Source of the DNA: Dipylidium caninum
Taxonomy: Eukaryota > Platyhelminthes > Cestoda > Cyclophyllidea > Dipylidiidae
Length of the DNA: 64,000 bases
NCBI GenBank assembly: GCA_017562135.1
Contig: QEYB01000895.1
Location: forward strand, 1-64,000
Reading direction: 5' to 3'
Within the stretch, counting starts at the first letter, position 1. Every line of letters begins with the position of its first letter. The translations under genes and the position numbers were made by a program. The notes beneath the pieces are model-generated. The model ran no database searches, had not been told where the DNA came from, and saw nothing but the letters and a program-made list of their open reading frames with translations. Below, piece by piece: positions 9,694 through 21,967 of this stretch.

Positions 9694-12600
9694 CCTCCGC
9701 TCTCGCTCTGTCTCCCGCTCCGACCCGCCACCGACTCCCTCGTCGCACACCGCCCGACGCGCGCCAGTCACCACTGTCTTGTGGCCAACGACGTCCGCCA
9801 TTCCCGACTCAGCCGGTGTTCGCCGCGCACCATTCCGTGGAAGGGTGCGCTGCCACCAATGCGATGGTAGGTTTTGGTGCTCGGTGTAAACCGCGGGTGA
9901 AATACTGTGAAGTAATCGGGCACACAGGGAAAGTCAGAAACACCATTGACTGTCGTGTCAACCAACACGCAAATTCAGATTTGTCTCTCCAGACTTAAAC
10001 ACGTGAATAAGTTCAGACGAGCCGATCATTTGAATATTCACCTCTAAACGCGTAAATGTCGCAAAATAAGAGGAAATTGAGGCGACTTACACACTTGGGT
10101 TGATTTCTCAAACCAAGTGAACCACCCTTAACAACACGAGTATCTTGAAAGAAGGAAAATACTTTGTAAAAGTCCTGACGAGGGATGTGCGCGGCCCCAT
10201 GACGGTGGCAGTATTTGCTACTCCAAATTGTCAGTACATCGTGCGGTGTCCTGGCGGCGCGGAGACGCCTCACGGCGAGGCTGCCGTGGAAGTCGAGCCG
10301 CCGCCCCACGGTTCGTGGAGGGGGTCCGAAGAATACGTCAAGGGAGGAGAACTCGTTAATTGTCTACGTCCATCATTTCTGCGTCTTAGCGGAGGCGATT
10401 GCCTCGCACAAGCCTGCAATCACCGATGTCCTCGCATGGAAAAGCTCGTACGCAATGCTTGACAGGTCATCGACATGCCGAGAGAGCCTCAGGTAGAAGC
10501 ATTTCCACGCAACTTCTTAAGAGAGCCTCCACCTACCAATTCAGGCGTTGAGATTTGTAAAAGAAGGCGTCACGCCACTTAGACCCAGCCAGTCTACTGC
10601 CTGAAACACAAATCGAGGTGACAAACACAGAGAAAGTGGTCTTTACTGAGGCGGGAACACAAGTCGCCATCGCCGAAAGAGGGTGGGGACTTGCACAGGA
10701 GACGGACTTTTGGGAGTGTCTGGCACTCAAATGTAAGTCTGGCTCGCGGGACCTCAACTCACCGACCTGGCCGAGGTCATGGGAGGGGGAAATTTGACCA
10801 AAGAAGAAGGCATACTGAACAACATCACACCGACTGACGGGAAAATAAAATTCGACTGGAGTTTGGGAGCTCGTAGAAAAGAGAACTTCAGATACACCAA
10901 TGATTTATTCCATGCCAAAGGGCCAATTAAGGTGTGGAGTAGACGAGGCACTGGCAGCGGAGGAGAGCAGAGTATGGGACGATTAAAGGGGGGCTCATCA
11001 TTCTCCTCCAAAGACCGGAGGGCGGACACCTAACAAGGCGTTGCGTGCGTGACAACCAACTTAGTTTGGGGCTTCCCATTCAGACACAGAATCCACTTAG
11101 CTCTTAAGTACCTCTGTGGCTCGTCTTAGTTTGTTTCAAGAATCGCTAAGCAGGTAAACGGGAAGGGAAGAGAGTCGCATCGAAGGGGACCGAGTTAGCC
11201 CGCAGAAGCCTCTCCTGAAGGCGCAGACTGACGCGGATAAAGGAGGCTGTGTTGCGTCCGTAGGCAACGCTCCGCAGTGTGTCGTGGTTACTTTTGAGGA
11301 GGAGAAGAACAAAAGAGCCAACAAACCCATAAGGGACAACAAATTGGTCTGTCGAAAGACAACACGATTTCGAATGGTAGGAGGAGTCAATCTAAAATCC
11401 TCTTCAAACAGTGCGGGTTGATCCATCTAGTAGAAGTAGTAGTAGAATGCAACAACACGCCACTTCGGGCATTTCGGAGAAGGTGAGGGTAATTTGGCCA
11501 AAAAGGGAGCAAATCCCACCAGTCAGACAACCTTTATATACTCAACTAAGCTGACGGAACTTGTGTCGGCTGAGAGCCATGCATGCGGCTACTCCCCCCA
11601 CCGATAAGCCGTGTGGGAGAATCACGAGAAACGAGTTAACAAAGAGTACCGCCACAACTTTTTCGCAGAATGCGGTTCGACGACCGGAGTTCCGCTCGGA
11701 AATTTGCAGTTGGTGGAAACGATGTTGGCGACTGCGGGAGCGGCGATCCAGACGGTGCTGCGCTCGTTCGGCAACGACAGTGCACCGGTTGAACGTCAAC
11801 CTGAGATGCACGGACTGCTGCTCGTGATGTCGCGCGGAAGGTCGAAGACCAAAGTGTGCGCCTGCGAGTCGTTCGGTGTGCGCGATGGTCGCGAGGAGAG
11901 TGTGTAAAGCGCGCTTCGGTGGGATCTGGGGAGATCCTCTCCTCCCACCTTCGAAAGTGTGCCTCGAGACTTGGATACCCGTCTCCAAAGTGAACTTCGA
12001 ATGTCTCCGGCGTTCGGGTTTTGCCTTCGCGATCTCCCACTTGCCTCTCAGCCCCGTCCACGAGGCTACCGCGTCTCTACTCGTCTGTGCAGGCCACTGC
12101 AGGACAACAACAATGGCGCAAGAAAAGAATGTCCCTTGAAGCCTCAAATGGCAGCGAAGTTTGCACGGGATCGCCATGCTCGTGTGGCCGAGTGCCTTCG
12201 TGCCATTTGATCAGTTGGTTTCGATTGCACTCAGTGTACTCATTCGAGTGACGGCATTTGACGGTGCGCGGGAATTGAGAGATCCTAAACGACGGATCTT
12301 TTTAATTGTCACATTTCGGTTTCCTGTCTTCTCCTTCCACAAAGAGGAGCAGTTAGCAGAGAGAGAAGTACAGTTTCGGGGATGAGATCTTTCAAGGAAA
12401 TAGTTACTCATAATAAAGCCCCCTCAAGGCTACCTTCTTCAGGCAGTTATGGATGATGTTACGCGTGGCACCTGACGTTTGGAAAAGAGAAAGGCTCTCC
12501 ACTTGATTTTATTCATGTTAGAGTGGTTTGGCGTTGGCTCCTCCCCAGTCAGCCTTCGGAGGAGCGCCCAACCGGTCTCGGAGCCTCTACATCCGCCGGT

Positions 12601-13485
12601 GGGAGGATGTGCATCTTCAACTGCGAATCGACACTTGCCGGCAGTGGGACCAAAACGGAGGAATTGATAGAGTGCGGCGCTGCGCGGAGCACCGAGGTGT
12701 GCCGCCAGAGGCATTTTGGCCTCCTGTCTCGAATACCCAGCATATTCGGCAGAAAACTCACCCTGGCCGGGCAACGCAAAATATCATTGAGTTAATTTTG
12801 CCAAGTACCTCTCCGATGATAATGTAAGACCATCGTCGCCACGACTTCGCCTGTTCGAGGAAGCCGGCGTAACTGCGACCTGCAGACTTTCAGGAGCCCT
12901 ACCGAGCTATTAAGTCGGTAAAGTGGATTGAGGTCGCTTCTTAAGGCATAAAATGAAATGGCTCTTCAACAAGTTTTAAAATGTGACACTCGGAAATAGT
13001 GCAAATCAAGTGAGAGAGGGAGAGACGGCCCACATCCGCACCACACTTCAGTTGGAAATCTTGACCCCGGCACGGGCTACCAACAGAGACCCTCGCGAAT
13101 GTCAATTTAGTGGACTTGGCGAGGAGTCGAGGCACAGGACCACAAAGCCACTCCGAGCTGACACACTCGGTTTCGCGGTCTGGCGCTGCGAAATTCTAGC
13201 TCTTCCAACCCTGAAGCACACCTGCACACACGCGTGGAGGCATGGACTGCCAATCGCCCTTTTCCACGTCACTTCAGATGAACTGACGAAGGCAGTCTCT
13301 CCACGAGTTTGCCCGTTCTGCGGCTTTTGACGCAGGCGGGTGCTGCTCTGAGGGGTCTCCGGACCGCATTTCTCCCTTCTGCTCCTCTCCTCGCCTCTCC
13401 TCTCCTGTCCGACTCTGGCAATTAGCATTCACCAACGTGCAAAACTCGGATTCACCGAGGCGGTCGTCGTCGCCACCGTAATGCT

Positions 13486-13515
13486 CGCGCGCGCGTGTGT
13501 GTGTGTGTGTGTGTG
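13486..13515 (+). repeat. (CG)n(TG)n microsatellite
   Basis: A CGCGCG stretch runs directly into about eleven GT units. Confidence 0.9.
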
Positions 13516-15255
13516 CCTACAAGGCAGGAGTCTCAGAAACCATGATTCGCCGAATTCCATGAAGGAGAACGCAAAGGAGCGTCGAGACTTCCCCGGTGAT
13601 GGGACATTGGACAATTTAGTGCTCGTCCGCTATGCCAAAATTGGGCAGAGGGTGAAGCCCACGAAAACAACAAATGCCACTAGACTGACGCAATTACACT
13701 ACTCAGGATGTGGGATCACGAAATTGTTAGTTTAATCTCCACTTCCCTGTATCTGCAACTTTTTTTCCCTCGTAACAAAACAATTGACGACTCTATTCAC
13801 TTATCCGACTACCTCGATGGCACTGACTTGAAGAAAAGTGGGCATTCGAGGAGGAAGCACGGCTAGAAGTGTAATGAAGCCTACAATAAACTGACCAGCC
13901 GTCGCTCTGACTTCTGAAGCAAAGTGCTTACGAATCACCGGAAGGAGTAAACAGATGATCAAGTCAACAGGTCACCAAATGGACAGAGCTGGGAACGTGA
14001 CCATCCCAATGACCCAAACACCACACCGGTTTTGCACTTTATGCATTTGCGCTTTTCTTACATCCGCTTTGGTTACACTGCTGAGCCGGCGGTGGGGCGA
14101 AACAGGCACAATCGTGGTGGAAGCTTGGTTAGGCGACATCGAAGCCTCAAAATTAGGGTTGAATGAGCAACTTTGATTCCTCCTAGTGCCATTCTTTTCA
14201 CCCTCTTCCATGTGGGCGAATTTGCGGCTTTTGGGCTCACTTCGATGGAATACCCAAACAGTCGTCTACAGAAGGGCTTCAAGTAGAAAAGAGTGAGACT
14301 TTGTTTGGAGAAAGACAGCTAAATCCACGTAGAACACGAGGAGTTGTGCAAAGAGAGGACGAGGCCAGAAAAGCTCCACGCAACGGCGGTGATCGACACG
14401 CGACTATAACGCCACTGACCCCACGTCACGAGGCTGATCGGTGAGGTGGACCAGTTGCCACCGGAACAAGCAAGATGAAAGCGAGAATCACGGAGTTCTG
14501 ATACACCGCAGGAGGCTTCATCGCGACCTCACGGCAAATGTACAGAGGTTAGTGGGGGGCGAAACGGCCCTTGCGCCAGGGCAAAACTGCAATGCCGTTC
14601 ACATGGGATGCTGGAGCACATGCGGGAGATACAGCCCTTAAGGTTGTTGGCTGCTGTTCGTGCGGAATATGCGATTTGCACTAATCTCTTATAAAGTCTT
14701 CGACGAAGCGAACTTTGAAGTAAATTCAAGGAGAAGAAGCCTTCATTAGTGTCATTTCGCCACGGCGTCCGTAACCTGGAATGCACGGTCGGGGCAGAAA
14801 GAAGAAGGACGTGGCCCATTTGCAGTATTCCATACACCAAAGATTGGAGTCGACAGAAGAAGGCGAGCAAAAGGTTGAACTTGGCTTGATGCAACCGCAG
14901 TAGCACTTTTCGCCAAGCATTTTGCGAATAAAGTGGGCTACGAGCGAAAACTCCACGTCAGATCTGTTGAATCCACGAAATCAACGCGAGGATGAGGCGG
15001 CTGACGCGCCCCACCGCCGGATTAAGCACGACTTGCAACAAGAGCCAACCATTTAATTGCATACAAAACAGTCACAACTGTACAACTCGTCTAATAAACA
15101 AGTGAAACACACGAGGAGGTGGCACCGACTACGACGCACGGCGCCAACAGCACATTGGCGATGCGGGCACACAAACAACTCAGGGAACGAGAAAACGGAG
15201 GTTGTGAACAAGTAAGAATAGCAAACACTTACAGTACGAAAAGGCGAGATCAAAT

Positions 15256-16273
15256 TCAGGGGGCAGGGCGAGAAGATTCCACTTCTGCTGAGGTTTTACG
15301 CAAGTACGCGTATTTGTCCGCCTTATGAGGCCTTCCAGAACAAGGGGGTCTCTGCGATTCCACGGAATTCAGGTAGGTTTCGATGCTGGCTTTTACGTCG
15401 AGGTGATCTGGCAGACTAATGTAGCGAACACGTTTCCCTGAAATAGCCATCTCCTGTCGGTGAAAAACACAACGTCAAAACGATAATTAACGGCAAGGAA
15501 TGTCAGTGTCTGGACTTGCAAGTCAGTTCGGAGGGGATGAAAAGAGTCCTGTGAGGAAAAAGAAGAGATCTCAAGGCGGTGGGAAAGGAGAGAATGAAGT
15601 AAATAATGGGTGGTTATGGGAATGAATGCCGACATGAAACCACTTCATCCTCTGTACGTATTCACCGCGACTAAATAGCACACAGGCGTCTTAAGATTTT
15701 AAAGAAAAAATTCTGTTTCGGAGGGCGCATCGTTTCGTCGGCAATAGTGGGTGAAGGCCAAAGTTCCTAGGATATTCGCACACCAGTGAGCCGATGATGA
15801 TGGCCAACCCGGCATTCTGAACCCTCCGATTGGGAGAGACAGCGCCCACTTTCTGGAATGACGCCCTACGCCGACGAGTTACGCGGCCGGTAGGAGCAGA
15901 AAGGGGAGATCGAAGGGGGGTCAACTCAAGAGGAGGCAGAGGAGAAAAAGCAGTCCCGCCTGTATCAGGGGGACACCAGGGAGAGTTCGAAGAGGTTCAC
16001 CTGGAGGTGGGCCGACGGAGGAGCTCGCCGGCGATTCGGAGGCGGGGCGACTGTCACACCGTTGTCCAAGTGGAGGTTAAGGAAACCGTCGACAAGGGCG
16101 AGGCGACCGGTGGCCTGTGTGTCATCGAGGAGGGTGACACACACCTGACGCCCCACCAACGAAGTGGGCATCACCGCCAACAAGCTCGAGGCGACACGCT
16201 TCTCCGCGCGCAGAAAAGACTCCGCCTCTCGATCGCGCGCCGACCTGCCTCTGTCGTCAGAATTTGCGGCCAT
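15256..16273 (-). CDS. LSM10: LSM10, Sm-like protein of the U7 snRNP
   Basis: Two exons join in phase 0: 16273-15977 (donor GTGTCC) and 15453-15256 (acceptor caccgacag), giving 164 residues. Sm motif 1 is visible as LLDDTQATGRLALVDGFLNL, matching LRDESVARGRIDNVDAFMNI of human LSM10. Sm motif 2 spans the junction: FELSL then SGKRVRYISLPDHLDV, matching [20 protein letters not shown]. LSM10 pairs with LSM11 to replace SmD1/D2 in the U7 snRNP ring, which cleaves replication-dependent histone pre-mRNAs. It is longer than the 123-residue human protein, with an N-terminal extension rich in charged residues, an Arg/Pro-rich loop insertion between the motifs and a C-terminal tail. SmD1 is the nearest alternative, but the lack of a Gly-Arg tail and the DHLDV end favour LSM10. 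Confidence 0.82.
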
Positions 16274-18487
16274 GTTGGCTAACAACACTAATGATAAACA
16301 ACAGATATGAACTAGAATAAGGGTTCCTTGCGTTTCAGTTGAAAGGCTTGAAACCTCTGGCAAGTCAGAATATGACGACACGACTTGGTGTTCCCGTGGG
16401 TGGATGAGAGGCTTTAAAATTTGTTGGTCCGAGAGCGCTTGAAAGAGACGCGTGTGCTGAGGCCAATTACACTCGTTTGAAATAGCAAAGCTGATGTTAA
16501 GCGAAGGTTTACCTCGGCAGCCTTGGTAAGAGCACCATGAGGCAAAAGCGAGGGCGAAGTGACGAAACACGAAACACAAGGCCAGAGAAATGATAAAGTT
16601 CTGTTCCGAGATGATCAAATAGCCTCTGAAAGAGTGTCGTCAGGTTCAACAAAGACAGTTTACTGTAAGAAGGAGTCGGGGGACCCGAAATAGCCTTGTC
16701 CGACGCGATCGCGTAAAAAGAGAGGCCATGCCCCCCACCTCCCTTCGGTCGCGTGAAGAAAGTGGCCATGCCCCCCACCTCCCTTCGGTCGAATGTTGCA
16801 CCCCACTGCTGAGGCGGTTTCAGTGAGACCCTCGACTTCTTCATTGTAACGACAGCCCAACCGTTATCCAACCCACGATCGAGTAGTGGTTGGATGGACG
16901 AAACGTGTTTGGAACTCGATGGGGCTGGGCGGAATTTACGCTCGGCGTTAAAGTGAACGTCCTCACTAACAGCAATACGGTGGAACGCGTTGGAAAGAGA
17001 CAATGAAGTTGGTGGTAGCCGGAATCTAAGGTCTTCCAACCGAAGACTGCCCCGCTCATGCAGCACATGAATAGCTGATTCTCGGTAGCCCAGCCAAGTG
17101 AATCGTATCGATGCGAGCATTTGACAAACGCGTCCGAGAGATCATAAGTCCAGCATCACACAGCCTATCGTGGAGGTCGTGGCGACACTCAGCGCAATAG
17201 AAAGCATGAAAATTCTTCAGCACATGAGTTCATCGTTCTGAGCGAAAACGCATCAAGTGCAAAAGTGAAGAAGCGAAAACGCTAACCAGAACGACATCCT
17301 ACGATGAGAGGTCAAGGCCACGTGAGAAGACGAAGATTACATGTATCCGTGTGTGGAACACGCAGTGAGGCCAAGCAAACCCTGTGATGAACCAAACTCG
17401 ACCGCGTCTAGTGTTGCGAAGCCGTGGGGAGACGTAGAAACTCGGTGTACCGACGAAACTGACGTGCACACGAGACGCATGGGAAGAGGGAAAAAAACGA
17501 TGGACTGTAAAGAAGCCGCTCCGAGACGAGCAAGCTGGGCGGACGAGCCAAGGCCTCGGATGTGGGAGCAGATAAAAAGCATGGCGAAGAGCAATTACGA
17601 GGGCACCTTCAACCGCGTGAGCTGATGGAAAGACTGTCCGCCCTCTTAGCTTCACTCAAGCTTTCACGGTAAATAGTTCAGAGTTTTGAACGTTAATAAC
17701 TGCTAAAACAAGCGCCACCTAACATGTGTAGTGGGGTTTTCGTCTCTATTTGGGGAAGAAAAGACTAAAATTGGAAGAGACTATGCGACAAGACACAGGA
17801 CTGTGAAGAGACGACCCATGGCGCTGATAAACGCCAACTCTTCGAACCAAGGGAAAGTTTGGGCACACAAGACCCAACCTAATTGCGAAGCCACCTTTAA
17901 GGTAAGCGATGAGTAGGAAGAGACTTCGTATGAGAGGCGCAAAATCACGGCCATGGGTGCAAGCGCAGCACAAGAAGAGAAGCAGTGAGGAGAGCAGTTG
18001 AAATGTATTAGGCAAATGGTGAGAGAACATTAAAAAGGAGGTAGATGGAGTGAGCTGTCTGAAGTTATGCGCTCGTGGTGGTTTCGACATCCTCAAGTCG
18101 AGTGTAAAGCCTTCGCCGGTAAAGGCAAAATTGTGAACAAATCTGGAAGAGTGAAGATTACGTTAGAATGCACATGTTGTAGAGCAAATCGACTTTTATT
18201 TTAGGTATATCCTGATATCCTAAACTATGCACGCATATGTATGCAGGACCCATCCAAAGTATCTTGCAACAATAATTACCTTTCCGTGAGTACTAAATGA
18301 TTCTTCTTACGTGTGTTCCGCCCAACCCTACCTACAAATCGCTCACGTCAACAGCATTTCCGCGATTTTCGAGGCTATACAATGTGACAGTGGGGTCATT
18401 TTCAGAAACCAACCAGTTCCAGCTATATCTCCTAGTGAGTAGGGTACAGGATCGCATGATTAAATGATTTTGGGGTTAAATAGAGCA
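16274..18487. other. Gene-free stretch between LSM10 and SLC66A1
   Basis: No exon recognised. Overlapping open frames occur on both strands near 16.5-17.1 and 17.3-17.6 kb but lack domains or supported splice structure. A two-copy tandem repeat lies at 16711-16790. Confidence 0.45.
16711..16790 (+). repeat. 40-bp tandem repeat, two copies
   Basis: Two adjacent 40-base units begin at 16711 and 16751. The last 27 bases of each, starting GGCCATGCCCCCCACC, are identical; a few differences lie in the first 13 bases. Confidence 0.9.
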
Positions 18488-20137
18488 TTAAAAAAAACCC
18501 ACAATCAGATCGAGTAAAACGACGCCCAGGGAACCGAAGATCCAAGGCAGGGCGCGGATGATAAAAAGGCTCTCGACGGATGTTAGAAAAATTTGAAGTC
18601 CATACGCAACATTTCCAATGATGGCGAAGATGAAGGTAATTGGACTGAGGCCTTCTGTTGAGCCTCGTTGCCACTTTAAGCAAACATACACTTCGTCAGG
18701 TATTGTAAATAAATTCCATACTTCAGTTGATATGAAGTAATCGTCAATAAACCACAAAATCTAAGTTATACGAACAGATGCAAGGTAATACAGGCGACAA
18801 TGTGAAATGCACTACCATCGACGGAGTTAGGCAGCACAAGTGTAGCATTTTTTCAGTCAAAGGACTCACGTTCTTCACAATTTGAGAAATCCTTGAAGAA
18901 ATATATATTGAGGCAGACACCCAACCAAGCACATATCCAGCAATCAATTTGCCAGTCTACGATCATGAAAAGAGGCGAATTTACAGGAGATAACTGCGTG
19001 AATAAAAACAAAAACACGAAATCCCAAGTGCAAACAATTAACTTATGGAAAAAGTGGACGTTACAGTACTTGCTTCAATTAAACAACGTATCCGAAACCC
19101 GAGTTGATGGAAAGGGTTATCAGTTTTGTACATAATCACTACTGAAACACGTACAGGAAAGAGTGGTTCCGTGGACGGACCGTCATGGCTTCTCCATTCG
19201 CTATTAAGCAGACGTCGCGACATCAATGGCGAGTGTTTCAAGGCGTGGGCGCCAGGGAGGAAGGAAATTGGAGCGATGTGGTATACAAGCCCAAACCCAC
19301 AAAAAACCGCCAATATCGATGAAGAGGATGGGCGCCTAGAACTGCTAACATCATCAACCACAGAGTTATTTGATGGAGGCATTTCTATCGGCGTGGCGAA
19401 GTCTGAAAGTCCGAGGTGGAAGTTAACACCAAATATCTGGATTAGAATAGCCGAGCTGTCATTGGAATTAAACAAAGAGATAATTACTTTGAAGGAATAT
19501 GCTGCGCTTAATTTTGTAATAGGAAAACTGAAAAATTTGAATTAGATCCCCGAGTACACCGATTGCAGCCACGATTATCTACAAGCATTAAAAAATTGAT
19601 TATAATATACGGCTGAGAAACAAGAACACCAGAAAATCGTAAGAGAAGAGAAAAAACTAAAGGTATAAATACAGACTAATGTAATAGCAGGTGAAGGGAG
19701 GCTATAAGGAACAAATTAATGTATAGTCCTGAACTTTGATCCTGGTTCATTTTACCAAACAAATGGCAACAATATAGTAGCCAAAACCAAGTACGCCTCT
19801 TTCAGGACTACCAGAGCAAACTCACTTGTAGCGGCAGCTGATGAACGAAAACACAACCAAGAAGGTTAATGGCGTCACCAATTAAAAAACTTGCAAGCAA
19901 AAATGGAGAAAGAGCTTGATCAGGAATACCTTTGCGACAATTTTCTACGATTTGAGGAACTGCGAATACGATCCATATTAGAGTGGATAAAAGACCCAGG
20001 GAAATAGCAACCACTTCCCTAAAAGAAACGGCACACTGACGGAAAACAATCCAAATCCACTGGACGCCATTCGTGCAGTTGCCATCGGTTGGGACTGGCT
20101 CATCGTTAATGAGAAACAGTGCAGACGGGATCGACAT
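18488..20137 (-). CDS. SLC66A1: PQ-loop lysosomal amino-acid transporter (SLC66A1/PQLC2-like)
   Basis: Exon 1, 20137-19826 (donor GTGAGT), encodes the first PQ-loop: CTNGVQWIWIVFRQCAVS, then FAVPQIVENCRKGIPDQALS and GDAINLLGC..HQLPLQ, aligning residue by residue with human PQLC2 (FPQFIKAYKTGNMDQALS, GGDSCNLIGS..DQLPLQ). Small middle exons near 19.75-19.80, 19.52-19.56 and 19.15-19.40 kb are likely but their borders are uncertain. A further exon, about 18963-18870, gives AGYVLGWVSASIYISSRISQIVKN. The last, 18673-18488, gives WQRGSTEGLSPITFIFAIIGN...LPWIFGSLGVVLLDLIVG. Seven transmembrane helices are expected. The family exports cationic amino acids from lysosomes and recruits C9orf72 complexes. 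Odd: the second PQ motif reads SQ. Confidence 0.85.
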
Positions 20138-20258
20138 GTCTAAAACGTAAAGGAGAGATATTATTGGGCATGTGGGGAGCTCTCTAAATACTGAGCAGTT
20201 TCATCCGCTTATACCATCTTATTTGGTAACAAACAGTTAAGGAAAAGCAATACTTTAA

Positions 20259-20618
20259 ATGAAAAGAGATAATAAAACACATTCGGTAAACACCAACACC
20301 GCTGCCTCGTGGAGGAACATATTGCCCTATGAAAATTATAGATTAATGCAAAAAATTAAAGTTCTAAAAGACGAAGTAAAACAACTGCCATTATCAAGAC
20401 AAACAATCATCGAACAGAACACACCAGTTCAATTACACGACACGACTCCTGTTGGCTCAATAGTAAAACCGCGAGAAACCTCAGAAAATTTAAACATTCG
20501 CAGCCCCTGCATATACAGCAGCATTTCCTCCAAGCACGTCAATATTAACCCGAAACATTTGTGCAGCACAGAGAGGTCTCTTTTGAGTGTCCAGGCAGTT
20601 GTGGACGCCAGAGTTTAG
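20259..20618 (+). CDS. Hypothetical 119-residue open frame
   Basis: An open frame starts with ATG 121 bases from, and divergent to, the SLC66A1 start codon. It is Lys/Asn/Thr-rich with a short helical stretch (YRLMQKIKVLKDEVKQL) and no domain I recognise. A divergent promoter with SLC66A1 is possible. The frame could be part of a spliced gene or chance in this AT-rich stretch. Confidence 0.25.
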   Translation: MKRDNKTHSVNTNTAASWRNILPYENYRLMQKIKVLKDEVKQLPLSRQTIIEQNTPVQLHDTTPVGSIVKPRETSENLNIRSPCIYSSISSKHVNINPKHLCSTERSLLSVQAVVDARV

Positions 20619-21967
20619 TGATGAGACCAGTTACCTTCGACAGTCTGCTACTAAAGAAAGGATTGTCTGTGACCAAAGATTTAAGGTCTGTTTGGATAAG
20701 TGTCGTAGGACTACGTCACCATCTTGCTACACGTGAAAGCACAAGGCACGGTGTGTAAATAGTGTCCTTATATAAAATAAAATAATCACTATGTCCACCA
20801 AACTCATTAGAAGTTGCAATCTTTAATACCATTGAGGTGAAGAGCTACAGTTCATTGATTATTCCGCCATCAATAGCTCGAATTTTTTAATGTTAGGCAT
20901 TTAGTGGGTTGTTGGATTACGAGACAACGACTTCGTGTCATAATTTCAGACAGCTCCAGCAGAGTGTGCCCCGTACGTAACAACTAAAATTGCCTTAAGT
21001 GACCATTAGCAATCTACTAATGAATTTCTTAAATAATTGCGGACCTTTTGTTTCAATATGAATGCTCCTTTCTGTTTGCTTGCAAAGAATAAGTTCATCA
21101 TACGTTCTCTTATTGCGACTCTGTGCGGTGATACCTGTTAGTAATTTTTAGCTAGCTAATCTAATAAGCCTATGATAGGAAAATAATGCGGCATGTTGCG
21201 CCGAGGGAATGGCAGTAGAGATGCTGACGTGTCTCGTTGTATGGGTGGCATGAAACACTTTTGCATGCTATCTGCATTGCCATCCTTTGTGGTGGTGACA
21301 CCAGTCTTCTTCCAATCTCACTACTCCTTCACCGGGATCGCCGGCCTTTTTCTCCCCGGGACGGTCAGAAATACCCACGATACGCCTAGCAATGAAAGCG
21401 GTGCCGCTGTGGCGCGCTCTGCCTCTCTGCGCACTTTCGCAGCGCCCACCTTCAACGGTGCCATTAAAACCACTGAAAGGCATTACAGTTGCGCTGCTGC
21501 CCCCTCACTTTCTCCGTCAATTAGCCAAACCTCTTCCATGTCTTGGTACACAATTTTTCCTTTTTTACTTCTTTCTTTCCCGAGTAACCAAAGTATTGGT
21601 GACTTTTCCTAGCCCTTAATTGGGCTCTTCTTGTTGCACGCTAAGTCTGACAGTGGAGGCTGAACTTCACCAACACCCTTCTCTAAAGTATTTTCCTCTC
21701 CCTCTTTAAAGTTGCCATGACCGAACCGACATTTTCCCTTAAACTTAAGACAAGAGAACTGGCAGATAGATTAAATGGTTGCTTTAAGTACGGAATATGC
21801 ACTGGCGTCTGGCAGGATTTTCTTGACCAATCCTCTAACGTTTTCCACTCATTGCTTGATTCTCAGCGCATTAAAGCCTTGCTTGACTCGCTGTTTTCCC
21901 GTGTTGCATGTTGTCGTTTAAACCAATTTTGCAGTCTTTCATAATTTGACGCTTTTTTATCTGTTAG
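20619..21967. other. Stretch upstream of the Vav SH2 exon
   Basis: No exon recognised. An open frame at 21720-21944 (starts MTEPTFSLKLKTREL) lies just before the SH2 exon, but it matches no Vav domain I know. CH, DH, PH, C1 or N-terminal SH3 exons of a full Vav were not found here. Confidence 0.4.

Larger units (their letters stand above)
8182..15255. other. 7 kb gene-poor GC-rich stretch
   Basis: I find no exon with a recognisable domain here. Open frames of 60-210 codons occur on both strands and overlap each other, as expected from GC-rich noncoding DNA. It contains dinucleotide and tetranucleotide repeats (9425, 9669, 13486). The left end probably includes the HES 3' untranslated region and the right end the LSM10 3' flank. 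Confidence 0.5.

Noticed and set aside
11542..12177. 211-codon open frame on the minus strand
   Set aside because: It overlaps open frames on the other strand in GC-rich DNA, has a biased Arg/His/Ser composition and no domain or splice context.
16509..17120. 203-codon open frame on the minus strand upstream of LSM10
   Set aside because: It runs through the 40-bp tandem repeat and has no recognisable domain; likely a chance frame.
17341..17625. Open frames on both strands at the same place
   Set aside because: Neither shows a conserved motif; overlapping frames on both strands are typical of GC-rich noncoding sequence.
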